The notes beneath the pieces were generated by a model. The model saw nothing but the letters and a program-made list of their open reading frames with translations, did no database searches and was not told the origin of the DNA. From Brevibacillus brevis (GTDB taxonomy: Bacteria > Bacillota > Bacilli > Brevibacillales > Brevibacillaceae), in NCBI RefSeq assembly GCF_001039275.2, contig NZ_CP030117.1:1261501-1325500 (forward strand): 64,000 bases of DNA, read 5' to 3'. A program made the position numbers and the translations under genes. Below, piece after piece: positions 15,872-23,886 of this stretch (position 1 is the stretch's first letter; every line of letters begins with the position of its first letter).

Positions 15872-17959
15872 ATGAAAAATCAAATCTACCTTCGCCGGAA
15901 AAATAAAATCATCGTACATCAGGGGCAGCATGAACTGCCTACCTCTTATTTAGCTGCGGCTTTGCGTAATATAGAGAGCTTGGGCTATACCTTTTCACTG
16001 GAATTGCTAGAAAGAATTCGGACGCTGTCGGAAGGAGAGTTTTTTGCGCTCTATTCGGACGTGGTAGCAGTACTCAAGGTAAAGATCGGGGCATCCCGCC
16101 AATACAAGCCGATGTATCCGAATTTTCCTAAGCAAGTCATGGATGCTAGCGAGGGTGAGCTGTTTGTAAATGCGATCATTCATTATTTGACATTGGACCT
16201 TCCTGTGCACGAAGTGAAAAAACGTTTGCCATTGCTGAGAGAATCTCGCCTGAAGCTGATTCATTTAGGCACAGACGAAGAGCTACTACAGATAGGAATG
16301 AACTTGCTGCGCTCCAATAGCTCGCTTTCTGTTACTGACAGGGAAGACTTGGAGGGCTTGATTCAGGCCTATGAAGACATCGCAGAAGCTCTGCCTGCGG
16401 AGATTCCCCAGAAGGAAAACGTCGCAATCGCTGCTAGCTTGTTGCTCAAGTATGACAAGCTCCCTGCTACTTTTTTTGCCCACTATTGCAAGACTGCGAC
16501 AGATGTATTGCGACTGGCGGTGGCGATGTCTGACGGGGATGTGAGCTTGGCAGAGCCTGCGAAATTTCGCAAGTTCAAACGCGGGGAGAGGAGGCTGCTC
16601 CTACGCCTGCTGGAAGTTAGCTCGAATATTGTAGAAGACATGAATCGTTACAAAAACAGATGGATTCGTCTCGGGGAAATCTTGCATCCGTTTGAATATA
16701 AGGATCGTTATCCAAAAGCGGCAGAAGCATTCGATATTTTGCGCAACAATCACAAGGTCGAGACGTTCAATAGCCAAGTAGAGCAGGCGTTGGTCCGTGC
16801 GGATGTGAATGCGGCGATCAAGCTGCTCGAACAACGTCCAGGGGAATTTGCCCGTCGTCTGGATCATTTGTTGCGTTTGACGGAGCAGGGGAGTCCAGTC
16901 CTTTCTGCCTTCGAGAAAATTGCGGATGGTGTATCGACTCCCGTTCTTTTGCAAGTCATGAATCACTTTGACAAACGGGATAGCTATGGGGAATGGCGGA
17001 CCTTTTTTCCGAAAGGGCAAGTGGCGAAAGTACAGGCAATCGAAAACCGCGTGCCAGGGCTGCAAGAGGACATCAGGCAGAAGGCAGCGGATATTTGCCG
17101 GACATCATTGTTGAACCGTTTTGCCCAATTGCCGTCGCTGGGCAACGTCTATATCGACCCGCGGCTACAGGAGCATCTCGTTCCGTTTTCGATGCGATCC
17201 GCCAGCAAAGCACTACGCACGATTGCACGCGGCTCCCGGCTATCGATCCCGGATGGAGGAACGATTCGCTTTTTCCTGTGGTGGAGGGAAGGGATCGTCA
17301 ACGATGTCCCTACAGGCAGAGTCGATATCGATTTGTCTGCCGTGCTATATAATGAAGACTGGAAATACATGGAGCATATTTCCTATACCAATCTGCGTTC
17401 CGAAAAGTATCAAGCGTGCCATAGCGGGGATATTGTGGAGGCTCCCAAAGGCGCGTGCGAATTCATCGACATTGACATGGATTCTGTCATCCGCTATGGC
17501 GGTCGATATGTTGTCATGAACTTGTATTCGTTTACGAGTCAGCCTTATTGCGATTTGCCTGAATGCTTCGCAGGCTGGATGATTCGTTCGGCGCCACAGA
17601 CAGGAGAAATTTTCGAGCCGCAGACGGTACAGGACAAGATTGATCTCGCCGCAAACACGCGGATTTGTATCCCGGTCATTCTGGATCTCGTGGAGAGAAA
17701 AGTGATTTGGACGGATATCGCCCTGAATTCCGATCCGCGGTTTGCCAACAATGTGGAATCCAATGCCGGAGGGGTGGAGCTGATGGGAAAAGCGCTCACC
17801 TCGTTGGTGAAGCCTACCCTGCATGAGTTGTTCATGCTTCATGCACAGGCGAGAGGGAGGTTGACTGATCAAGCAGAAGAGGCAGATACGGTATTTTCCT
17901 TGGAGAAAGGAATTACGCCGTTTGATACGGAGATCATCATGGCGGATTTTATGCAGTGA
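15872..17959 (+). CDS. Large cytoplasmic protein with C-terminal TerD-like domain (MXAN_6230/SCO0854-like)
   Basis: 695 residues from the ATG at 15872; ATG at 15866 and GTG at 15863 are in frame just before. The N-terminal ~430 residues are helical with no membrane segment. The C-terminal ~270 residues contain RSASKALRTIARGSRL, then a TerD-like core: VDIDLSAVLYNEDW, SGDIVEAPKGACEFIDID and CDLPECFAGWM. That plan resembles actinobacterial and myxobacterial MXAN_6230/SCO0854 proteins, though a RING-like N-terminus is not visible here. TerD-type domains bind calcium and occur in stress and tellurite-resistance loci. Function unknown. The terminator-like element directly in front of the start suggests unusual expression control. 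Confidence 0.75.
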   Translation: MKNQIYLRRKNKIIVHQGQHELPTSYLAAALRNIESLGYTFSLELLERIRTLSEGEFFALYSDVVAVLKVKIGASRQYKPMYPNFPKQVMDASEGELFVNAIIHYLTLDLPVHEVKKRLPLLRESRLKLIHLGTDEELLQIGMNLLRSNSSLSVTDREDLEGLIQAYEDIAEALPAEIPQKENVAIAASLLLKYDKLPATFFAHYCKTATDVLRLAVAMSDGDVSLAEPAKFRKFKRGERRLLLRLLEVSSNIVEDMNRYKNRWIRLGEILHPFEYKDRYPKAAEAFDILRNNHKVETFNSQVEQALVRADVNAAIKLLEQRPGEFARRLDHLLRLTEQGSPVLSAFEKIADGVSTPVLLQVMNHFDKRDSYGEWRTFFPKGQVAKVQAIENRVPGLQEDIRQKAADICRTSLLNRFAQLPSLGNVYIDPRLQEHLVPFSMRSASKALRTIARGSRLSIPDGGTIRFFLWWREGIVNDVPTGRVDIDLSAVLYNEDWKYMEHISYTNLRSEKYQACHSGDIVEAPKGACEFIDIDMDSVIRYGGRYVVMNLYSFTSQPYCDLPECFAGWMIRSAPQTGEIFEPQTVQDKIDLAANTRICIPVILDLVERKVIWTDIALNSDPRFANNVESNAGGVELMGKALTSLVKPTLHELFMLHAQARGRLTDQAEEADTVFSLEKGITPFDTEIIMADFMQ

Positions 17960-17980
17960 TGGTTTCATAAAGGAATAAGC

Positions 17981-18014
17981 AAGACCGTCAGGCAGTGTAT
18001 GCTGACGGTCTTTT
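17981..18014. terminator. Bidirectional terminator
   Basis: Perfect 11-base arms AAGACCGTCAG and CTGACGGTCTT between convergent genes, with TTTT following on the plus strand. Confidence 0.82.
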
Positions 18015-18020
18015 CATTTC

Positions 18021-18713
18021 TTACATCGACAAAACTCCGCCATAGATTGGCTCCTGCTGCGTTTTTTGTCCCCAAGTGCGCGTACCATACTCGAAATGCC
18101 ACCACTCCTGCGGATAGTTGACGAATCCGGCGGCGGTCATCAAATGATAGAGCAGTCGGCGATTGTCTCGAATCTCGATGTTTTTTTGGGTAGGCTGTAC
18201 GAGTTCTTCATAATGGCGAGTCTCAGCCCTTTCACTGAAATCATCGAAGGCTGTGCCCATCTCCAGCCAGCCATCAGGTCCTGCGATAGTCAGATCGACT
18301 GCGCCACCGGATAGGTGAGGAGACGGTTTGGAGAGGTCTGTTGTTGGATAAGCGACGAATTTGCTCAATTCTTCCGTGAGGGCAGGTCCTTCCTGCCAGC
18401 CTTGTAAAAGCAAGGCTTCACGAAAACGTTCATACAATGATGCCTGTACCTCGAATGAGCGCCAGCCGTCCAACACGACGAGCTTGTAACCAACTGGCAG
18501 TTGCGTGGCTGCCGTGGCGAGCTTGCGTGCTGCCCCTTCTCGCAAAAAGGCTTCTGGCTGCGTTCCGGCATAGCCCTCGTGGTAGTAGGCTGGATAAACT
18601 GTGATTTGTTCACAAAGGGATGAGAGTCGGATCATTGGTTCGCCGCATTCCTTAATCGGCAGTGGGCTGGGCAGGACCATGTCTGGTATTTTTGGAATCG
18701 GAGGAATTAGCAT
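18021..18713 (-). CDS. D-alanyl-D-alanine dipeptidase, VanX/DdpX family
   Basis: 230 residues. The zinc-binding motif SPHLSGGAVDLTI (SxHxxGxAxD) and the downstream EWWHFEY, giving the third ligand, are both present, as is the substrate-side arginine in LDGWRSFEVQ. No signal peptide is seen, so it likely acts in the cytoplasm on D-Ala-D-Ala from wall turnover; it stands alone without vanH/vanA-type partners, which argues for a metabolic and not a glycopeptide-resistance role. The ribosome site is weak. Divergent from the B12 operon. Confidence 0.88.
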   Translation of the reverse strand: MLIPPIPKIPDMVLPSPLPIKECGEPMIRLSSLCEQITVYPAYYHEGYAGTQPEAFLREGAARKLATAATQLPVGYKLVVLDGWRSFEVQASLYERFREALLLQGWQEGPALTEELSKFVAYPTTDLSKPSPHLSGGAVDLTIAGPDGWLEMGTAFDDFSERAETRHYEELVQPTQKNIEIRDNRRLLYHLMTAAGFVNYPQEWWHFEYGTRTWGQKTQQEPIYGGVLSM

Positions 18714-18830
18714 GACTGCACACCACTTTCGACTGTTTTGCCAATAGGGTATCGAAAATTTTCAAGTAAGTAAACGGTGATTATCTTCAATTTTCTGCCA
18801 AAGACACCTCCACGAATCAGCAGCTTTTGC

Positions 18831-18858
18831 TTGAATCCTCGGTAGCTTTTGCTATTAT
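18831..18858 (+). promoter_or_regulatory. Probable sigma-A promoter of the B12 operon
   Basis: -35 TTGAAT (18831-18836) and -10 TATTAT (18853-18858) with 16-base spacing, about 50 bases before the riboswitch. Its place directly in front of the leader supports it. Confidence 0.5.
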
Positions 18859-18907
18859 TAAAGCAAGTGCTTGTCAACGAAACGAATGATATTTACATAT
18901 GAAAGAG

Positions 18908-19098
18908 AAACAGGTCCTTGTTTTTGCGAAACCGATTCGCAGGAGCAAGGTTAAAAGGGAAGTTTGGTGAAAAGCCAACGCGGTCCCGCCACTGTAAGAG
19001 AGTAGCTGTTCTTCAAGGCATCATGCCATCCACTGCCCATCCGGGAGCGGGAAGGAGAAGAAGAGCGATGATCCTCGAGCCAGGAGACCTGCCTGTTT
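18908..19098 (+). promoter_or_regulatory. Cobalamin (adenosylcobalamin) riboswitch
   Basis: Contains the class hallmarks in order: GGTTAAAAGGGAA, then GGTGAAAAGCC, CCCGCCACTGTAA, and the B12 box AGCCAGGAGACCTGCC (from 19078). The closing P1 helix is AAACAGG with CCTGTTT. It should bind adenosylcobalamin and switch off the operon, here most simply through the intrinsic terminator about 65 bases downstream. Confidence 0.95.
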
Positions 19099-19162
19099 TA
19101 TGTTTACACTGATTTCCTTCGGGTCAAAGGAAGAGGTGAGGATTGTTGCTTTTCAACTATCC

Positions 19163-19209
19163 GCGCTTTGTTTTTCCTAACGTACTGGGGGAAACAAAGC
19201 GCTTTTTTT
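19163..19209 (+). terminator. Riboswitch-controlled intrinsic terminator
   Basis: Perfect arms GCGCTTTGTTT and AAACAAAGCGC followed by TTTTTTTC. Located between the cobalamin aptamer and the first B12 gene, it is the likely expression platform. Confidence 0.85.
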
Positions 19210-19213
19210 CTGT

Positions 19214-19290
19214 GAAAAACGTCTCGACGTTTTTCATAAAAGTGGATGCGACCGCTTGCGGTCAACAAAACGGTCATGACCGTTTTGTTG
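19214..19290. repeat. Cluster of three perfect palindromes before btuR
   Basis: Three adjacent perfect inverted repeats: GAAAAACGTC / GACGTTTTTC (19214-19235), GACCGC / GCGGTC (19250-19263), and a 28-base palindrome with arms CAACAAAACGGTCA / TGACCGTTTTGTTG (19263-19290). They lie after the riboswitch terminator and 60 bases before the btuR start. None has a T-run. Confidence 0.85.
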
Positions 19291-19349
19291 CTTCGGAAAG
19301 TATGGACGGAACAGCGGAGTAAAATACGTTACTTCTTGAGGTGGTCACG

Positions 19350-19898
19350 ATGGAGAAAAACGATAAGAAGCGGGGCTTGACCCTTGTTTACACAGGAGAC
19401 GGCAAAGGAAAAACAACGGCAGCAGTCGGATTGGCTGTACGAGCGACAGGGCGCGGGAAAAAGGTGCTCATGGTTCAATTCATCAAGTCGCCGGAGCGTA
19501 CATACGGAGAAAAGATTATTTTTGATAAATTGGGCATTGAAATTGTGCAAATGGGCGTTGGCTTCACATGGACGAAGACACCGGAGGAGCATCGGCAGGC
19601 ATTGAAAGAAGCTTGGGCGTTTGCGAGCGAAAAGCTCTCTTCCGGAGCGTACGACGTCGTCATTCTGGATGAACTGAATAATGCATTGGCGATTGACCGC
19701 TTCCCGATTGACGATGTGTTGCCATTATCCGCAGTGTTGGAAGCGATTCAAAACAGGCCAAGTCATATCCACCTCGTGATTACGGGACGGGCAGCAAAGC
19801 AGGAGATTTTGGACATCGCAGATTTGGTGACAGAGATGAAGCCAATCAAGCATTACTACGATGAAGGGATTCCAGCTGTTCTGGGGGTAGAGTTTTGA
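19350..19898 (+). CDS. btuR: Corrinoid adenosyltransferase, BtuR/CobO type
   Basis: 182 residues from the ATG at 19350, which has GAGGTGG 5-6 bases upstream; an in-frame GTG at 19341 overlaps that site. P-loop GDGKGKTT at 16-23, then GRGKKVLMVQFIKSP and VVILDELNNA, all typical of the CobA/CobO/BtuR family. It transfers the 5'-deoxyadenosyl group of ATP to Co(I) corrinoids. First gene of the riboswitch-controlled operon; its TGA overlaps the TTG start of cobD by 4 bases. Confidence 0.95.
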   Translation: MEKNDKKRGLTLVYTGDGKGKTTAAVGLAVRATGRGKKVLMVQFIKSPERTYGEKIIFDKLGIEIVQMGVGFTWTKTPEEHRQALKEAWAFASEKLSSGAYDVVILDELNNALAIDRFPIDDVLPLSAVLEAIQNRPSHIHLVITGRAAKQEILDIADLVTEMKPIKHYYDEGIPAVLGVEF

Positions 19899-21010
19899 CA
19901 AGTGCAGGGGTAATAGAGACGTACGGTCACGGCGGAGATCTGCTGACCGCAGCCCAGCGCTTTGGTCGAGAGCCCGGGCAGTTTCTGGATTACAGTGCCA
20001 ATATTAATCCGCTGGGGATGCCAGCAAGTGTTCGTGAGATGCTACTGGCTTCGCTGGCTGCTGTCGCGCATTACCCAGACCCTGGACATCGTGTGTTTCG
20101 TCGGGCACTGGCGAAGCGGCTACAGGTGCCGGAGGAATGGTTGCTGCCTGCCAACGGTGCAGCGGAGGCAATGGCATTGGCCATCCTCGGTCTTTCTCCG
20201 CAAACAGTTGGTGTGGTATATCCTTGCTTTTCGGAATACGCGCAACTTTCCGAGCAGTATGGAGCCAGTGTCATTGGATGCTTCGGGAAGGAAGCGAACG
20301 GGTACAAGCCCGATCCTGCGGAGCTGTACACGCTTTTTACACAATCTGATCTCGTATTTGTTGGGTCGCCAAACAATCCGACAGGAATCCTGTATCAACC
20401 AGATGAACTGCGCCAAATGGCGGAATGGACGAAAGAGACCCATACGTGGCTCATCGTGGATGAGGCTTTCCTCGATTTTGTGGAGGAAGAGCGGCAGTAT
20501 ACATTGGCGACGCAACTTGAGCACTATCCCCGTGTGATACTGATGCGTTCGATGACGAAAATGTACGCGATCCCGGGATTGCGCCTGGGTTATGCGATTG
20601 CCCATCCGGATGTCATTGTGAAAATGCGCCAGAAGCAAGTGAGCTGGAGCGTGAATGCACTGGCCCTTTTAGCTGGAGAGCTGTGCTTGCAGGAGCAGGC
20701 ATACGAAGAACAGACGCGCAGGCTCATAAAAGAAGAACGTGCGTATTTGACTGATTGCATCCGTAGTGAATTGGGCTGGCAGGTATGGCCGAGTGAGGCC
20801 AACTTTTTGCTGCTGCGTTCGCCAGAAGGATTGTCAGCCGAACAATTGCAGGCACGGCTTGGCAAAAAAGGCGTTCTGATCCGCAACTGTGCGATGTATC
20901 CCGGTTTGACGGCGCATGATGTGAGAATCGCAGTGCGTGGACGAGAGGACAATGAACGACTTCTGGCAGCGCTTCGCGAGGTCCATGCGGAAGGAAGTGA
21001 ACAGCGATGA
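19895..21010 (+). CDS. cobD: L-threonine-O-3-phosphate decarboxylase, CobD/CobC type
   Basis: 371 residues, fold-type I PLP enzyme related to histidinol-phosphate aminotransferase. Nucleotide-like cofactor contacts are seen in NPTGILY and DEAFLDF, and the PLP lysine is Lys222 in SMTKMYAIPGLRLGY. It makes (R)-1-amino-2-propanol phosphate for attachment to the corrin ring by CbiB, encoded three genes later. Starts at TTG overlapping the btuR stop; CTGGGGGTAG upstream supplies the ribosome site. Ends overlapping cobU by 4 bases. Confidence 0.92.
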   Translation: MTSAGVIETYGHGGDLLTAAQRFGREPGQFLDYSANINPLGMPASVREMLLASLAAVAHYPDPGHRVFRRALAKRLQVPEEWLLPANGAAEAMALAILGLSPQTVGVVYPCFSEYAQLSEQYGASVIGCFGKEANGYKPDPAELYTLFTQSDLVFVGSPNNPTGILYQPDELRQMAEWTKETHTWLIVDEAFLDFVEEERQYTLATQLEHYPRVILMRSMTKMYAIPGLRLGYAIAHPDVIVKMRQKQVSWSVNALALLAGELCLQEQAYEEQTRRLIKEERAYLTDCIRSELGWQVWPSEANFLLLRSPEGLSAEQLQARLGKKGVLIRNCAMYPGLTAHDVRIAVRGREDNERLLAALREVHAEGSEQR

Positions 21011-21546
21011 GCTTGGTGCTGGTAACGGGCGGTGTCCGTTCAGGAAAAAGCCGCTACGCGGAAGAGCTTGCGATGACGTTGAGCAGTCGAGTCCTGTACG
21101 TGGCGACAGGCAAGGCCTGGGATGATGAAATGAAGCAGAGAATCGAGCTGCATCAGGCACGTCGTCCGCTGGACTGGGGCTGTGTGGAGGTAGGAGAGAG
21201 ATTAACCGATTACCACGCATTTAGTGAGCAGTATGATGTGGTTTTGATCGATTGTCTGTCCACCTGGGTGAGTAATCGGTTAATGAGCGTCGATGAGTCT
21301 GAATGGAGAAGTCCTTCACACACGAAAGCCCTGCTGCAGGAGGCAGAGGCATGGCTGTCCCTCGTTCAGAATTCCCCGCAAAAAGTTATTGCTGTCACAA
21401 GCGAGGTCGGATTGGGCGGTGTAGCCTTGAGTCGTTTGGGCAGATGGTTCGCGGATGTGCTGGGCGATGTCAATCAGAGAAGTGCGCGACAAGCGGACGC
21501 CGTCTACGCGGTTTTGTCGGGGATACCGTGGAGGATCAAAGGATGA
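21007..21546 (+). CDS. cobU: Adenosylcobinamide kinase / adenosylcobinamide-phosphate guanylyltransferase
   Basis: 179 residues. P-loop GGVRSGKS at 8-15, LYVATGKAWDDEM, HQARRP and the VVLIDCLSTWVSN Walker-B region identify CobU. It phosphorylates adenosylcobinamide and then adds GMP, preparing the lower-ligand attachment by CobS. Overlaps cobD and cobS by 4 bases each. Confidence 0.95.
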   Translation: MSLVLVTGGVRSGKSRYAEELAMTLSSRVLYVATGKAWDDEMKQRIELHQARRPLDWGCVEVGERLTDYHAFSEQYDVVLIDCLSTWVSNRLMSVDESEWRSPSHTKALLQEAEAWLSLVQNSPQKVIAVTSEVGLGGVALSRLGRWFADVLGDVNQRSARQADAVYAVLSGIPWRIKG

Positions 21547-22283
21547 ATGCATTTTTACACGCGATCTCGTTTTTTACCCGCATTCCGGTTCCGTGGCTTC
21601 GTCCTTCAGAGGAGGCGTGGAGAAAAAGCGTCAACTGGTATCCCGCAGTTGGTTTGGTCATCGGTTTCTTGCTATGGGGTGTACATCAGGCAGGCCTGCT
21701 GTTGTTTAGTCCTTGGATCACGGCTATTTTGACGTTGGTCGCATGGGTCTACGTGACTGGTGGTCTTCATATGGATGGGTGGATGGACCTCGCGGACGGT
21801 CTTGGCAGCAGCAGACCGAGGGAGCAAATACTTGCGATTATGAAGGACAGCCGCGTAGGTGCGATGGGAGTACTTGCTGCGATTATGCTGTTGCTGATCA
21901 AGGCGGGTGCAGTCGCAGAGCTCGCACATCCGGGATGGGGCAGTTTTTTGATTATGGCACCAGTAGCAGCGCGGACACATGTGCTTTTGTCGATCAAGCT
22001 CTGGCCTTATCTTTCGGCAGACAAAGGGATCGGAAAAGGCATCAGTGCTGGGCTTTCCGTTGCCTCTATCATCGTGAGCTACATCATCTTGTTTGCCGCA
22101 GGTTGGTATCTGGGGGGATTGCAGGTCATTACAGCCATTTTCCTGTCACTGTTGTTCGCTCTATTGTTTTCACGCTCGGTTGCAAAAAAACTGGGCGGTT
22201 TAAATGGAGACTGCTACGGGGCTGTTATCGAAAGCAGTGAAGCGGTCGTTCTGCTGGTGTTAGTCGGGAGTTGGTGGTTATGA
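21543..22283 (+). CDS. cobS: Adenosylcobinamide-GDP ribazoletransferase (cobalamin synthase)
   Basis: 246 residues from the ATG at 21543 within the cobU stop. An earlier in-frame start would lie inside cobU and add 80 residues of unrelated sequence, so it is rejected. Membrane protein with about six segments; SFFTRIPVPW, GGLHMDGWMDLADGLGS and the GGLNGDCYGA motif are characteristic. It joins alpha-ribazole (phosphate) to adenosylcobinamide-GDP at the membrane. Overlaps cobC by 4 bases. Confidence 0.95.
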   Translation: MNAFLHAISFFTRIPVPWLRPSEEAWRKSVNWYPAVGLVIGFLLWGVHQAGLLLFSPWITAILTLVAWVYVTGGLHMDGWMDLADGLGSSRPREQILAIMKDSRVGAMGVLAAIMLLLIKAGAVAELAHPGWGSFLIMAPVAARTHVLLSIKLWPYLSADKGIGKGISAGLSVASIIVSYIILFAAGWYLGGLQVITAIFLSLLFALLFSRSVAKKLGGLNGDCYGAVIESSEAVVLLVLVGSWWL

Positions 22284-22912
22284 AGCTAGTTTGGATACGT
22301 CACGGGGAGACAGACAGTAATCGTGAGCATCGATATTTGGGGCATAGTGACGTTCCTTTGAATGAACACGGGCATTTCCACGTGAGTGAGTTGGCAAAGG
22401 AATTACCTGTGCTCATCGGGCAACCTGCTGCAATCTACGCAAGCGATCTGCTCAGATGCATCCAGACTGCCGAACCGCTCGCAACTGCTTGGGGGTTATC
22501 GGTTATTCCGGAGCCAGCACTGCGAGAGCTGTCTTTTGGCGAGTGGGAGCTGATGACCTACGATGAGCTGATGCAAACGGACCCCGTGCGAGCCACAAGG
22601 TGGTATGACGATCCTTTTCGAAATCGACCTCCACAAGGGGAGAGTCTTGAAGAGATGGGGATGCGCGTGGATCGTTGGCTACGTTCCTTGTTGGAGAGAG
22701 CGGGCAAGGAGGAGGCATCCGATACAGTCGTCATCGTCACACATGGCGGCGTGATCCGATGGTTCCAAGCTGCGTGGCTCGAAAACAATCCTGACCGATA
22801 TTGGCAGGTCGATGGCATGAAGCATGGGGAGGCTCTGGTGGCGGAATGCTTGGATGCGGAAGGGCAGAGCTGGATGCGACAACCCCTGAAGAGTAAGAGA
22901 GGGACAACATGA
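22280..22912 (+). CDS. cobC: Alpha-ribazole phosphatase, histidine phosphatase family
   Basis: 210 residues from the ATG at 22280 overlapping the cobS stop. The catalytic RHGETDSN motif lies at residues 6-13, and the second histidine is in VTHGGVIRWF. It removes the phosphate from alpha-ribazole 5'-phosphate (or from the coenzyme precursor). Other histidine phosphatases look alike; the assignment to CobC rests on its position between cobS and cbiB. Confidence 0.88.
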   Translation: MKLVWIRHGETDSNREHRYLGHSDVPLNEHGHFHVSELAKELPVLIGQPAAIYASDLLRCIQTAEPLATAWGLSVIPEPALRELSFGEWELMTYDELMQTDPVRATRWYDDPFRNRPPQGESLEEMGMRVDRWLRSLLERAGKEEASDTVVIVTHGGVIRWFQAAWLENNPDRYWQVDGMKHGEALVAECLDAEGQSWMRQPLKSKRGTT

Positions 22913-23859
22913 CAGAAGTATGGATATTATGCGCGGCCTACTTGATTGATCGGGTGGTAGGAGACCCCCACAGCCTGCCCCATCCAGTGATCATCATGGG
23001 CTGGTGGATTACACGATTGGAACGGGTCATACGTTCTCTCGTTAAAAGTGAGTCGCATTTGAAGCTGGCAGGAGTCCTATTCCCGCTCGTGATCGTTGGT
23101 GGCAGCTACGCTGTCGTTTGGCTACTCCTGTGGGGAGCAATGTTCATCCATCCGGTGCTTGCCTGGATCTTGGGTGCTTGGCTGATTTCCACGACGATTG
23201 CGACAAAAGGCTTAGCCGATGCCGGTATGGAGATTGCCCGTCATCTCGTGGCTGGGGATATGGAAGCGGCGAGACGGTCCTTGTCCATGGTAGTCGGACG
23301 CGATACAGAGCGGCTAGATGAACCGGAAGTATGTCGGGGAGCGGTAGAAACCGTGGCAGAAAACATCGTCGATGCGATCGTCTCTCCGCTGATTTACGCA
23401 GCGATTGGGGGAGCACCGTTGGCAATGGCGTACCGTGCCGCCAACACCCTCGACTCCATGGTTGGCTATAAAAACGAGAAGTATAGGAATCTCGGCTGGG
23501 CATCTGCCCGCTTTGACGATGTACTGAACTACATCCCAGCCCGTTTGACAGCTTTGTTGCTCGTTGCCGCAAGCTGGCTGCAGCGATTGGATGGGAAGCA
23601 GTGCTGGGCAATGATCCGAAGAGATGCGCATTTGCATCCGAGTCCAAACAGCGGTTTGCCGGAAGCCGGAGTCGCTGGCGCATTAGGCGTGCAGCTCGGG
23701 GGGCTGAACTATTATCAAGGTGTTGCGTCGAATCGGGCAAAAATGGGAGATGCGAAGCGACCATTGCAGGCAAGTGATATTGTCGCGACGATTCGTTTGA
23801 TGTATCTCGTTTCGCTCTTATGTCTGCTCGTTAGCGTGATGATATCGATTTTATTATAA
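22909..23859 (+). CDS. cbiB: Adenosylcobinamide-phosphate synthase
   Basis: 316 residues, integral membrane protein with four to five segments. DRVVGDPHSLPHPV at the N-terminus, the central TVAENIVDAIVSPL and the YKNEKYRNLGWASAR segment are hallmarks of CbiB/CobD. It attaches aminopropanol phosphate, made by the CobD enzyme of this operon, to adenosylcobyric acid. Overlaps cobC by 4 bases; a 27-base gap with AGGGGAGGGG separates it from cbiH60. Confidence 0.94.
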   Translation: MTEVWILCAAYLIDRVVGDPHSLPHPVIIMGWWITRLERVIRSLVKSESHLKLAGVLFPLVIVGGSYAVVWLLLWGAMFIHPVLAWILGAWLISTTIATKGLADAGMEIARHLVAGDMEAARRSLSMVVGRDTERLDEPEVCRGAVETVAENIVDAIVSPLIYAAIGGAPLAMAYRAANTLDSMVGYKNEKYRNLGWASARFDDVLNYIPARLTALLLVAASWLQRLDGKQCWAMIRRDAHLHPSPNSGLPEAGVAGALGVQLGGLNYYQGVASNRAKMGDAKRPLQASDIVATIRLMYLVSLLCLLVSVMISILL

Positions 23860-23886
23860 ACAGGAAGCGAAAAGGGGAGGGGCCTT

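Noticed and set aside
17345..17968. Minus-strand open frame of 207 codons opposite the TerD-related gene
   Set aside because: Composition and lack of a ribosome site mark it as a shadow of the plus-strand gene, which has clear domains.
18021..18713. Glycopeptide resistance locus (vanX)
   Set aside because: No vanH, vanA or vanRS genes nearby; a lone dipeptidase is common in wall metabolism.
21303..21542. Longer form of cobS starting inside cobU
   Set aside because: The extra 80 residues are out-of-frame cobU sequence; the ATG at 21543 overlaps the cobU stop as usual in this operon.
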